DNA of 56,153 bases, taken from CAYXFZ01 sp964464385. GTDB taxonomy: Bacteria > Planctomycetota > UBA1135. The stretch lies in NCBI GenBank assembly GCA_964464385.1, contig CAYXFZ010000002.1, forward strand, positions 1-56,153, read 5' to 3'. The notes beneath the pieces are model-generated. The model saw nothing but the letters and a program-made list of their open reading frames with translations, was not told where the DNA came from and did not search any database. Numbering within the stretch: the stretch's first letter is position 1; the number at the start of each line of letters is the position of its first letter. Positions 27,340 through 35,908 of the stretch are shown piece after piece. Made by a program: the position numbers and the translations under genes.

Positions 27340-28707
27340 CTATGGGGTGCTGGACTCTGAGAACAGCGGGTCTCCACCTAGGGCCAGGTGGAGGTCAATG
27401 CGATTTTGGATGCGTTGAAAGTGGATGCGCATGGCGGCGCTCGATGCGGCAAAGTTCAGTTGTTCGGCAGTGACCATTTCTTCAAAGTTGCTCAGGCCCA
27501 GTACCCAGAGTTCGCGGAAGCGATAGGCTTCTTGGCGTCGGGCTTCCAATTTGCGCTGCGCCGTGCGCAAATCTCCGGCCAAGGATGCGTCGTCTTGCAA
27601 GAGGCCCCGCGCCTCCCACAAAGATTGGCGGATGGCCTGGGCGAGGGCATGACCCAATGCTCGCTCTTCGGCAGCGGCCGCCATTTCTTCGGCGCGGAGC
27701 CGCCCACCGTCCAAAATCGGGGCGCTCAAGTTCGCGGCTAAATTCCAGACTCCAAAATCCGGGTTCGTCAAGTTGGCCAGTTGATCCGCATTGGTGCCGG
27801 CAGAACTGGAAAGGGAAATGCGGGGATATAGGGCTGCGCGGGTGCTCTCGTGTCCGGCCTGCGCGGCCAAGTAACGGGCCTCCAGTGCGGCCAAGTCTGG
27901 CCGGGCAGCGATTTGCTGGGCCTCAATTTTTTCGGGAAGAGGAGGAAGAGGAGAAAACTTGAAAGGGGCATGCCCGGTCGCGGGGTAGAAACCATCGGGA
28001 TCAGCACCCGAGAGCGCGAGGATGCGATCGCAAGCTTGGGAATAGAGCCGTTGCAGCGAATTCGCGGAAAGGAGGGCATCTTCAAACGCAATTTTGGCCC
28101 CGGTGATGGCCTCCTGGGGAAGGGTTCCCGCTTCGTAGCGCTTTTGACCCTGCACGACGCGGGACTCTGCGAGTCGTAGAATTTCTTGGGCATTGGCCAG
28201 TAAGAAGAAAGCCTCCCGCTGGGCATAAAATTGTTTGGCCAACTGGCCACTCAAAGAAAGTTGGGCCGCTGCGTGATCAGCCTCGCTGGCCCGGGCCCCC
28301 GCGACAGCGGCCCGGCGATTGGCATCCAACCTTCCCCAGAGATCCACTTCCCAAGAGGCACTCCAGTTCAGAGCATGGGAATTCGAACGAATTGCAAGCG
28401 GATCGGGTCCCCCCGGCAGAGGAAACCCGAAAACCTTTTGGGCACCGCGTGAGGCCTGGGCCCCGCCGGCAAGTTGCGGTTGGAGAAAAGAGCCGGCGGA
28501 GGCCGCGCGGGCGCGGGCCGCAAGGACCCGCTCGGCCGAGGCCAGCACGTTCCCATTCTGTTCCATTCCGTATTCAAGCATGCTCGAGAGTGGAGCATTT
28601 CCCCAAGCAGTCCACCACGGGTCAATTTGTTTTTCGACCGGAGAGATCCCCGGCGGGACACTGCACGCGGGAAAGGCCAATAAGATGAGAAATGGGACCC
28701 TATGCAT
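27340..28707 (-). CDS. Outer-membrane efflux lipoprotein (TolC/NodT/OprM type)
   Basis: A 455-residue channel subunit. The ATG at 28707 is preferred because it gives a lipoprotein signal (MHRVPFLILLAFPAC) and overlaps the tetR stop by 8 nt. Two repeats of paired long helices typical of outer-membrane factors are visible: ASWEVDLWGRLDANRRAAVAGA with the following helix, and ARPDLAALEARYLAAQAGHE followed by LYPRISLSSSAG. The C-terminal half has NLSAPILDGGRLRAEE, a common NodT-family signature. Together with the adaptor and pump it forms a complete tripartite exporter. Confidence 0.9.
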   Translation of the reverse strand: MHRVPFLILLAFPACSVPPGISPVEKQIDPWWTAWGNAPLSSMLEYGMEQNGNVLASAERVLAARARAASAGSFLQPQLAGGAQASRGAQKVFGFPLPGGPDPLAIRSNSHALNWSASWEVDLWGRLDANRRAAVAGARASEADHAAAQLSLSGQLAKQFYAQREAFFLLANAQEILRLAESRVVQGQKRYEAGTLPQEAITGAKIAFEDALLSANSLQRLYSQACDRILALSGADPDGFYPATGHAPFKFSPLPPLPEKIEAQQIAARPDLAALEARYLAAQAGHESTRAALYPRISLSSSAGTNADQLANLTNPDFGVWNLAANLSAPILDGGRLRAEEMAAAAEERALGHALAQAIRQSLWEARGLLQDDASLAGDLRTAQRKLEARRQEAYRFRELWVLGLSNFEEMVTAEQLNFAASSAAMRIHFQRIQNRIDLHLALGGDPLFSESSTP

Positions 28708-29341
28708 TGCAAAAACCTGCGGCACCAAATTGAATCAATTCTTCCAAGAGAAGGTCCGGGTCATGGGGGATCTCCTCCCCGGCCACTGCACGCACAACCA
28801 AGGAACCCGCACCAAAGGTCTGGGCCATGGCGCCAAAGAGAAATCCGCCACGCAGCAAGATTTGGGTCTCACTGAGGTGGGGAGCGGCGCGACCCAGGGC
28901 CCCCATGAAGCGCGCAACAATGGGACGCAGGAGTTCTCCCGCAATCTTGGCCGCGGCCGGATGGGGATCCTGATGCATGCGTGCAAGGAGCCTCGGGAAA
29001 ATGCCCCCGCCCTTGAGGCGCTTCACGACCGGACCCAGAAAAATGCGCAGGAGCTCTTCGACTGGGACGGGATCTGGGCCATGCCTGGCCTCGGCCCCAT
29101 CCAATTGCCGGAGGCGCTCCCGATTCACGGGCTGAATGAGGCGACTGAATACGGCCAAGAGAAGTTTTTCCTTGGAGCCAAAGTGGTAGTGAACGGAAGC
29201 CAAATTTGCCCCGGCCTCCATCGTAATTTTCCGGAGGCTGGATCGCTGAAAGCCCCCGGCAGCAAAGGCCACCTCCGCGGCAGTCATCAACCGATCCTTG
29301 GTATCCAGCGCGTCCGGGGGCTCTGGGGATGGGGAATCCAT
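28700..29341 (-). CDS. TetR/AcrR-family transcriptional regulator
   Basis: A 213-residue one-component repressor. Residues about 12-60 hold the helix-turn-helix: KDRLMTAAEVAFAAGGFQRS, then MEAGANLASVHYHFGSKEKLL, with the YHFGSKE signature at the end of the DNA-recognition helix. The remaining helices form the ligand pocket; C-terminal QTILF-like helices match the CecR/CerR-type group. It is first in the efflux operon, so repression would be autogenous and relieved by the pump's substrate. A palindromic operator lies directly upstream. Confidence 0.92.
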   Translation of the reverse strand: MDSPSPEPPDALDTKDRLMTAAEVAFAAGGFQRSSLRKITMEAGANLASVHYHFGSKEKLLLAVFSRLIQPVNRERLRQLDGAEARHGPDPVPVEELLRIFLGPVVKRLKGGGIFPRLLARMHQDPHPAAAKIAGELLRPIVARFMGALGRAAPHLSETQILLRGGFLFGAMAQTFGAGSLVVRAVAGEEIPHDPDLLLEELIQFGAAGFCNA

Positions 29342-29350
29342 GGGAGGAAT

Positions 29351-29356
29351 AGAATA
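29351..29356 (-). promoter_or_regulatory. TAnnnT -10-like element (TATTCT)
   Basis: TATTCT on the minus strand ends 9 nt before the tetR ATG at 29341. The operator lies immediately upstream of it. Confidence 0.55.
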
Positions 29357-29372
29357 TCAAACAAACGTTTGA
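29357..29372. promoter_or_regulatory. TetR-type operator
   Basis: The inverted repeat TCAAAC-N4-GTTTGA contains the perfect 10-bp palindrome CAAACGTTTG (29362-29371). It sits in the spacer between the likely -10 and -35 of the tetR promoter, where bound repressor would exclude RNA polymerase. Confidence 0.7.
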
Positions 29373-29380
29373 ACGACACC

Positions 29381-29557
29381 CCCTAGAAACTGGCCAAGTT
29401 CGCTGGGTCACTTGGGTTCCCAAACCATGGATCTGGGAGGACTTGCAAGCAGATTTCCGAGCCGGCCCTAGGCCGGGGCTAAAAAATTGACGGAAACCAT
29501 TTCTCTAAAACACTTTAAGTCCTGTCTTGGCCCACTGACCTTGGCCAGTTTCTAGGG
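29381..29557. repeat. 18-bp perfect inverted repeats enclosing 141 bp of non-coding DNA
   Basis: The left arm 29381-29398 (ccctagaaactggccaag) is the exact reverse complement of 29540-29557. The right arm includes the stop codon of the DUF3592 gene. The core matches the 42-bp palindrome at 13277. The enclosed segment has an imperfect GC hairpin near 29460-29480 and an A-rich stretch, and no gene was seen. It could be a MITE-like element or a paired terminator/regulator site; no target duplication is visible. Confidence 0.6.
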
Positions 29558-30070
29558 TTTGAGTCTGGGTCTTTGTTCTTTTGGTTGCAGGAGTCTTCTT
29601 CCGTTTCGGATTGCGTGCCAAAGTCCGATTCCTCCCACGAGGAGGAGGAAGGCCTGTCCTCCCCAATTCACCCAGCGCTCCCTGCCCCCACCCTCCACCT
29701 CGAGCACCGCCCGGTGCGGCGGATCGGGCTCGTAGTGCACCTTGACTTTCATGCCGGGCCGGTAGCGTTCGGGAACAGCCCGTAGGTCGCCCTGCCAGCC
29801 CATCCAGTGCACTCTTCTCCCGAGCCGCTCCTCGCCCTGAACCTCATAGACATAGAGAAGATCCAGTTCCTCCCCTTGTGGACCCGCCAACACCTGACAT
29901 TTTTGAATGATTCCCTGCGTGGTGGGCCACTCGGCCGTCACCTCAGTGACTGCGGCGCGCCGCGCGAGCACGCGCCAACCCACGATTCCGTTCACCATAA
30001 GAACGAGGCCCACAACGAGTAAGCAGCCGGGACCGACCCGCTCGGATGAGGAGGTGTGCGCATCCACCAT
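29552..30070 (-). CDS. DUF3592 membrane protein
   Basis: A 172-residue protein with a transmembrane segment near residues 15-35 (GPGCLLVVGLVLMVNGIVGW) and a second near the C-terminus (AFLLLVGGIGLWHAI). Between them is the DUF3592 beta domain: WPTTQGIIQKCQV, LLYVYEVQGEERLGRRVHW and VPERYRPGMKVKVHYEPDPPHRAVLE. The family's role is unknown. The gene is divergent from the sulfatase-fold gene; its stop overlaps the right arm of the inverted repeat. Confidence 0.83.
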   Translation of the reverse strand: MVDAHTSSSERVGPGCLLVVGLVLMVNGIVGWRVLARRAAVTEVTAEWPTTQGIIQKCQVLAGPQGEELDLLYVYEVQGEERLGRRVHWMGWQGDLRAVPERYRPGMKVKVHYEPDPPHRAVLEVEGGGRERWVNWGGQAFLLLVGGIGLWHAIRNGRRLLQPKEQRPRLKP

Positions 30071-30076
30071 GCGGGA

Positions 30077-30082
30077 ACCCTA
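30077..30082 (-). promoter_or_regulatory. TAnnnT -10-like element (TAGGGT)
   Basis: TAGGGT on the minus strand ends 6 nt before the ATG at 30070. Confidence 0.4.
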
Positions 30083-30116
30083 GCGCACCCCGAGAACGAT
30101 TCCATTTCACGCTTGT

Positions 30117-30122
30117 TAGAAT
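30117..30122 (+). promoter_or_regulatory. TAnnnT -10-like element (TAGAAT)
   Basis: TAGAAT ends 7 nt before the ATG at 30130 and decides that start over the longer frame beginning at 30046, which would lie upstream of the promoter. Confidence 0.55.
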
Positions 30123-30129
30123 TCTGCGA

Positions 30130-31917
30130 ATGAAAACGGCCCAAGCAGCGAGGCGAGGATTGACCATGGGCTTATGCATCGGCCTTCTGGAATCCGGTTG
30201 GGTCCTTTCCGGCGTGGCCTTCCCGGGCTCCCCCTCCGTTTGGCTTGGTTTTCCCCTGGCAGGGTTCATTTTGTATGGCCCGTTGGGTTGGATCCTGGGC
30301 CGCCTTCTTGGCAATCGCTTTGCACTCCCCGCCGATTTGGTGTTTGCGGTCTGCGTGGCTGCAACCCTAGCCCTGCAATTGCGGCGCGGCCTCCCCCCGC
30401 ACCAAAACTTCAGTTCCGGAACTCCGACCCTGGTCTTTTTTTCCCTTCTGGCCCTCGCACTCTGGGTCTGGGGCCGCAAACGCGAGTTGCCTGCTCTTCT
30501 GGATCGCTCGGCGGTGGCCATTTTTCTTTCTCCTTTCCTCATTTGGCTTGGCCTTGCCATCTTTTCCGAAAAACCCTTCGTTGCTACAAACCCCGGAGTC
30601 ATCGCACCCACAAATTCCCCCAATGTCGTGCTCGTGACCTGGGACACGGTCCGCGCCGATACCTTGCCCCTCTGGGGTGGCGGGGGACTGGATAGCCCCG
30701 GGCTGGATCAACTCGCTGCCGAGGGTGTTGTCTTTGCTGATTTTCGGTCCGTGGCCCCCATTACGGGCCCGGCCCACGCCAGCATTTTGACGGGGCTCTA
30801 TCCCCCGAGCCATGGCATGCGGGCCAACGGGCAACGCATGACGGACGAGATCATCCCGCGCATGGCCGAGCTTTTCCGGGACCATGGATGGGACACTGGT
30901 GCCTTTGTCTCCGCTCTTCCTGTGCATGCCAAGTTCGGCTTTGCCGAGGGCTTCGATTATTTTGATGAGCGTCGTTCCAATCCTCCCCTGAAGCGCCTCC
31001 TCTTGATTGCCCGCCACGTTTCAAATTGGGCGCGGCCCTTTTTTCCCGCCAGCATGGCCCAGCAACGAATATTTGTGCCGGCAACTCAGGTCGTGGATCG
31101 CGCCAGCAATTGGTTGCAAGATCATCGCGAGCGCCCGGTCTTCCTCTGGTTGCATTGGTATGACGCTCACACTCCCTACTCGCCGCCAGCCGATTTTTTG
31201 GCCCGTGCCATCGCCCGTAAGGGTGAGGGCCCGCACGCAGCCGATCCTGTGGATGAAGCGGGTCTCATTCGCCACCGCGCCGAGGTCGAACAACTCGACT
31301 CGGCCCTGCAGGATCTCCGCCGCTCCTTGGAGGCCCACGATCCTGGCCTCAAGAACACCCTCGTGTTCCTCGTTTCTGATCACGGCGAATGCTTTGGCGA
31401 GGGCGGCATTCACCAGGCCCATGACCTCAGTCTTTATTCCGCCACGCAGCACGTGCCGGCGGTCCTGCGCGGGCCCGGGGTTCCAAAGGGCACCCGCAGT
31501 TCGGCACGCGGTAGCCAAGTGGATATTTTCCCAACCCTATGTGCGCTGTCTGGCATTCCGATCCCAGCCGATATCCAGGGCGTGAACCTACTGGCCGAGG
31601 GCCGATCCACTCAGGGCCGTTACTCGGAATCTTGGCAGCCCCGTTTAGATCACGAGAGGCAACAGGGTTGGGAACTGCCCGGCTGGAGCTACACCCGGGC
31701 GGCCGATGGCCAAGAGCACCTCTTCGCGCTGGCACCGGATGGCAAGGAGGGCCCCGATCTGGCCCAATCCGATCCAGCCCGCGTGGAGGAAATGCGCCGC
31801 CAACTCGGGAACTTCTTTGCCTCCTTGCCGCAACGGGCCGCTGGTGCCCTGGAACTGACTGCGGCCGACTCTGCCACCCTGAATTCCTTGGGCTACGTTG
31901 GCGAAGAGGACGACTGA
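30130..31917 (+). CDS. Membrane-anchored sulfatase-fold hydrolase with Thr at the nucleophile position
   Basis: A 595-residue protein with about four N-terminal membrane helices (residues 10-145), then an alkaline-phosphatase-superfamily domain facing the periplasm. The metal-binding start is NVVLVTWDTVRADTLPLWG (Asp172). The nucleophile region is APITGPAHASILTG, with Thr212 where sulfatases have Cys or Ser, and Ala-His instead of the Ser/Ala-Arg of C/S-x-P-x-R. The distal metal site FLVSDHGECFGEGG is intact. Formylglycine cannot be made from Thr, so a phosphatase, phosphodiesterase or phosphotransferase (compare LtaS and phosphoethanolamine transferases) is more likely than a true sulfatase. 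Divergent from DUF3592. Confidence 0.85.
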   Translation: MKTAQAARRGLTMGLCIGLLESGWVLSGVAFPGSPSVWLGFPLAGFILYGPLGWILGRLLGNRFALPADLVFAVCVAATLALQLRRGLPPHQNFSSGTPTLVFFSLLALALWVWGRKRELPALLDRSAVAIFLSPFLIWLGLAIFSEKPFVATNPGVIAPTNSPNVVLVTWDTVRADTLPLWGGGGLDSPGLDQLAAEGVVFADFRSVAPITGPAHASILTGLYPPSHGMRANGQRMTDEIIPRMAELFRDHGWDTGAFVSALPVHAKFGFAEGFDYFDERRSNPPLKRLLLIARHVSNWARPFFPASMAQQRIFVPATQVVDRASNWLQDHRERPVFLWLHWYDAHTPYSPPADFLARAIARKGEGPHAADPVDEAGLIRHRAEVEQLDSALQDLRRSLEAHDPGLKNTLVFLVSDHGECFGEGGIHQAHDLSLYSATQHVPAVLRGPGVPKGTRSSARGSQVDIFPTLCALSGIPIPADIQGVNLLAEGRSTQGRYSESWQPRLDHERQQGWELPGWSYTRAADGQEHLFALAPDGKEGPDLAQSDPARVEEMRRQLGNFFASLPQRAAGALELTAADSATLNSLGYVGEEDD

Positions 31918-31946
31918 CCGAGCAAATCGAGGACCACGGGCCGAAC

Positions 31947-34900
31947 TTAGAGCCCGGTCACATCTGTCCAACTTTGGCCGATGCGGATCTCGTCCAGCCA
32001 AAGCAACGCGGTGGAATACCCCTTGGTGCCACCGGCGCGAATGAAGAGATCATTCAGTCGCGCAGCACTGCCACTTCCCGAAGCGGAAAGAGTCCATTGG
32101 TTTGCGCCACTGCCCACGCCGGAGAGCTTGGCGTCGTCGTCATGCACCAGATCCAGAACAGAGTTGTAAACCTTCATCCAAACAGCATCGGCTTGATTGA
32201 AGGACGAAACGACCTTCACCACCACGAAACAAGTGCGGTTGGACACGAGGCCAGAACCGGTCGCGTTCCCCGCCGCCCCCTGGATTGACCAAGATCCGCT
32301 CTCCACTCCGGCCAACAACTGTTCTCCGGAAACTGGATCCTGAAATCCGACCATGCCCGTAGCACCCGTGTCCACGCCATTGAGTTGCAGAGCGAACGAA
32401 AAGTAATACAACGCATCCCCTCCCAAATCCACATCCACCATAGAAGAATTCAAGGGACGGGCGCCGGTCATGGACAAGCTGCTGACTGTTTTTCGTTCGA
32501 AGAAACCATCGGTTTCCACGAAGGGTACGTTTGCAGGATAGGCACCAATGGAGCCAACGCGCTTCTTGTAGCCATTGTTGGCCGGCACAATCCAGCCGGC
32601 GCCAAACCCGGTGCCGCCCGTGAGACCATTCAAGTGCTGGCCATCCAAGCCATCCGAAAAACCCTCCTCCACCACGGCAGTCCAGGGAAGCGCAGTCCGG
32701 AATCGCCAAACCTGCCCCGGAATGACACTGCCATTGCTGGTAATTTCGTCCACGCGCCAAAAGTACCAAACACGCGGGGTGAGTCCCGGAATGTCCACCC
32801 AAGGTACGCTGCGGTTGGCAATGTGTTCCGATGATCCGGGCAATGCCGTCAGAACCGATTGGAAATCCGTCCCCAGAAAAACTTGGTGCCTTGTTGCGTC
32901 GAGCCCCGGTGCCCAAGAGAGTCGAACCGGATCCGGAATCAACGTTTGGAAGTCGCTTGGCGAAGGGCCTCGCGCCGCACCACCCAAAAGTAGCTCGGCA
33001 ATTTCCTGATCATCCAAAGCCCAGTCGTAAACCGAAAACTCATCCAACTTTCCCATGAAGGAAAGTTGTGGAGCGAACGAAGAAATGGGTGCGAGGTGGA
33101 TCTCGGAAGAGCAACTACCGAACGAAGTGGTCGCCGAAGCTTGTTCGATACCATCTACGAACACGCGCAAGAGAGATCCGTTCCAGGATGCAGTTAGCCA
33201 ACTCCAGGATCCCAAGGGGAGGGCGAGACCCGTGGAAAGTCCGGAAAAGGAAACATTGCCCTGTTTGATTTCAAACATTCGGCGGTCACTTTCATCTGCA
33301 TTGCCAATGCCGCCAAGCAGTGTGCCGTCAGCAAGGATCGAGGCCGGCTGTATGGCCATGTGGACGGTAAAGGGAGAAGATGCACCCGTCGGCACGCCAT
33401 TCGAGGCCGTGGACGAGACCGATACCGGCCCGCTCAATTCCAAGCAAGATCCCCACAAGTCCGCAACTCGTGACCAGGAAGGATTGGAGGCGGCATCAGT
33501 AAAGAAGGCAAGCTCTCGACCACCGATACTTCCATGAAAAGTGTATTTCTGCAGAGCGACGACTTCCCAACGCACATAGCGGGCCGTGATCGCAGGAAAT
33601 GCTACGACTTGAGCCTCGTCTTGCCAACCATGATTCCAGTCGAAGGAAATATCACTCAGAGAAAAAGTAGGGGAGTCGCTGAACCAAAGTCGAGAGGCGC
33701 CAATCCAATTCCCGAGACCGCTGAGATCCAGAAACGATGCGCCCGTGAGGGGCATGGAAACACCAAGATCCACCTCGACCCAAGTACCATCCGCGGGGTC
33801 CGTCGTGAGGGCTAGGGAAACAGGCCCTTGGTTGGAGGAAATAAATGAAGTGGAAGGATCTCCATCCGCCAATTTCTGGCCCGAAAACCCCGCTTGGCCA
33901 TTGGATCCAAGAAGGAAAAGAGATGGGGGCAATAGGGCCAAGTCCCCCTCGATCAAAAGAGCAGCTTCCGTTCCTCCCATGGCACCAGAGCCCTTGTTCG
34001 GATCCAGATCAGCAACTACCTCCCAGCGCACATACCGGGCCGTAATTGCAGCAAAGGGATAGTCCACCGCTGCACCGTGCGAATGGTGCGTCAAGTCAAC
34101 CGAAGGATCCGAAGTGTCGAAGGTAGTGTCAGTGGAAAACCAAAGGCGGGACGTAGCCACCCAATCATTGCTCTTGGATTGATCCAAATGACGAAACCCG
34201 GTGAAAGAAAAAATACCGCCATAATCCAATTCAATCCAAGTTCCATCGCTTGGGTCCTGGGTCAAGGCAACACTCACGGGGCCTTGGTCCCTGGAAAGAA
34301 AATCGGTGGAGGTGTCTTGGTCCACGAAAGAGGTCGCCTTGCCCCAGTTCGGTGTATTGCATGAACGACCCACGACCGCCGAAACCACGGGAACGGCCAC
34401 GTCCGGTCCCTGAATGACACCATCGTTCCCAAAAGCGGAAACATCCATGGCGGTGCTCCCGGAGGGTTCTTCCAGCTTCCACATCGTCGCCAAGTTTTGA
34501 TCTCCGACGGTGACTGTGACGGGAGTCCATTGCTCCAACCCATCTTGATCTCCCGCCGCGTACCAAAATTCATCCACGTAATTCCCGGGACGTGTGCGAT
34601 CCGGTTCGTAAATCAGTTCGTCGCGCCCACCTGGGCCGGTACCAGGACTCAAGCTGATTGTGGCATTGGTAGAGGAAAGCGGATCATGATTGCTGACACG
34701 AATGCGTTGCATATTGGCATCATGGTCATTTCCCAAGACATCCACGACCAGCGTGCTACGCGCATCCACCGAAGCATAGTCAGGATCGGCGTATGGATTG
34801 ACTGGCGTGGCATACGGCGGCAGAACAGGCATGTTTAGCGAGCTCGAAACCCACTGCACAATGTCACTGGTTTGGGGCCCATACAGGAGCCAAGATCCGC

Positions 34901-35873
34901 ACATCGCCGAGCCGCCCCAGGGCCAACAATCAATATGGCCTGCGCCCCAGTTGTGGCCAATTTCATGGGCAATGATCCCCGGACTGTATCCGCGATCCCA
35001 ATAGAGGCCGGCGTAGGCATAAGAAGATCGCCTAGTGCCCACCCAGGCCAGGCCAGCAATTCCGTCACCCTGGTAGTCCTCCAGCATGACGGCGGAATCC
35101 CGTGGAATAGAGCTCTGGTTCGCCTGCCACTCTGCTTGGAATTCGCTCAGCAGAGCCCCCGAGGTCGTGCCTTGGTAGTACTGAGATTGCCGAATGACGA
35201 TTCCCGTCAACTCATAGGAAACCAGACCATCACGAGCCAGCATGACGTCGTTTTGGCCCAGTTGGTAATCCACTCCAGCGGTGACACCGGCAATCGTTTG
35301 CCCTTCGCGCAACCAGTAGTCATAGGTGGCATCAAAGGCAATGCGCGACTTGCGCAGTTTCCAAGTGCGGGGTGAGGGGAGGGGGCCCGTGCTACCACCA
35401 CTCGGCGGCGGCAAGTTGACGGCCCGACCTCCCGCATTTCCTGGCATTGGAGGTGGCAAGAGAGCCTGGCTGCATCCTAGGGGAGGTGCCACCTGGCCTG
35501 GACCAATCTGGTGCCAGGGGCCGACTCGGGAAGGCATGGGTTCGATCACCAACTTGCGGCCATCATCCAGAAAAATTGTGGCGTGCAGGCCCTCCGGGCG
35601 CAGACTGGCAACAACCACCGCTTGTTTGAGTTGCGAGACCGTGCCGTAATAAAGTCGCGAAGCTGGAATTTCGGCCACAGGGCCCTCGCTAGTGAAAATT
35701 CGAAAGGTAGGAGAGCGCAAATCCTGCCGCTCTAGATTGAGATGGAAGGTTTTTCCATTGCGTTCAGCGACAACCTGAAAACTTTCCGGAATGCCCGCCG
35801 GCAAATCCAGCCACAAATCTTCAGCATTGGATTGTTGCGGAGAGCCCAGGAGAGGAAGGAGGAGAAGAAGCAT
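31947..35873 (-). CDS. Large secreted metzincin metalloprotease with discoidin-like, LamG and FN3-like domains
   Basis: A 1308-residue exported protein (signal MLLLLLPLLGSPQQ). The prodomain spans about residues 20-170. The zinc site HEIGHNWGAGH at about 303-313 matches HExxHxxGxxH, and SAMCGSW a few residues later is a plausible Met-turn. A cadherin-like/Ig region follows (VDARSTLVVDVLGNDHDA). Two tandem F5/8-type C (discoidin-like) domains each end ITARYVRWEVV, at roughly residues 510-640 and 655-790. Then come a LamG-like domain (FTVHMAIQPASILADGTLLGG; WSWLTASWNGSLLRVFVDG), an FN3-like segment and a last LamG-like domain. It probably degrades or binds extracellular polymers. Convergent with the sulfatase-fold gene. 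Confidence 0.88.
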   Translation of the reverse strand: MLLLLLPLLGSPQQSNAEDLWLDLPAGIPESFQVVAERNGKTFHLNLERQDLRSPTFRIFTSEGPVAEIPASRLYYGTVSQLKQAVVVASLRPEGLHATIFLDDGRKLVIEPMPSRVGPWHQIGPGQVAPPLGCSQALLPPPMPGNAGGRAVNLPPPSGGSTGPLPSPRTWKLRKSRIAFDATYDYWLREGQTIAGVTAGVDYQLGQNDVMLARDGLVSYELTGIVIRQSQYYQGTTSGALLSEFQAEWQANQSSIPRDSAVMLEDYQGDGIAGLAWVGTRRSSYAYAGLYWDRGYSPGIIAHEIGHNWGAGHIDCWPWGGSAMCGSWLLYGPQTSDIVQWVSSSLNMPVLPPYATPVNPYADPDYASVDARSTLVVDVLGNDHDANMQRIRVSNHDPLSSTNATISLSPGTGPGGRDELIYEPDRTRPGNYVDEFWYAAGDQDGLEQWTPVTVTVGDQNLATMWKLEEPSGSTAMDVSAFGNDGVIQGPDVAVPVVSAVVGRSCNTPNWGKATSFVDQDTSTDFLSRDQGPVSVALTQDPSDGTWIELDYGGIFSFTGFRHLDQSKSNDWVATSRLWFSTDTTFDTSDPSVDLTHHSHGAAVDYPFAAITARYVRWEVVADLDPNKGSGAMGGTEAALLIEGDLALLPPSLFLLGSNGQAGFSGQKLADGDPSTSFISSNQGPVSLALTTDPADGTWVEVDLGVSMPLTGASFLDLSGLGNWIGASRLWFSDSPTFSLSDISFDWNHGWQDEAQVVAFPAITARYVRWEVVALQKYTFHGSIGGRELAFFTDAASNPSWSRVADLWGSCLELSGPVSVSSTASNGVPTGASSPFTVHMAIQPASILADGTLLGGIGNADESDRRMFEIKQGNVSFSGLSTGLALPLGSWSWLTASWNGSLLRVFVDGIEQASATTSFGSCSSEIHLAPISSFAPQLSFMGKLDEFSVYDWALDDQEIAELLLGGAARGPSPSDFQTLIPDPVRLSWAPGLDATRHQVFLGTDFQSVLTALPGSSEHIANRSVPWVDIPGLTPRVWYFWRVDEITSNGSVIPGQVWRFRTALPWTAVVEEGFSDGLDGQHLNGLTGGTGFGAGWIVPANNGYKKRVGSIGAYPANVPFVETDGFFERKTVSSLSMTGARPLNSSMVDVDLGGDALYYFSFALQLNGVDTGATGMVGFQDPVSGEQLLAGVESGSWSIQGAAGNATGSGLVSNRTCFVVVKVVSSFNQADAVWMKVYNSVLDLVHDDDAKLSGVGSGANQWTLSASGSGSAARLNDLFIRAGGTKGYSTALLWLDEIRIGQSWTDVTGL

Positions 35874-35883
35874 GGGCTACCCC

Positions 35884-35889
35884 ATCATA
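35884..35889 (-). promoter_or_regulatory. TAnnnT -10-like element (TATGAT)
   Basis: TATGAT on the minus strand ends 10 nt before the ATG at 35873. It is the closest match to a consensus TATAAT in the series. Confidence 0.5.
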
Positions 35890-35908
35890 TCCGGTAATAG
35901 AGGGGGGC

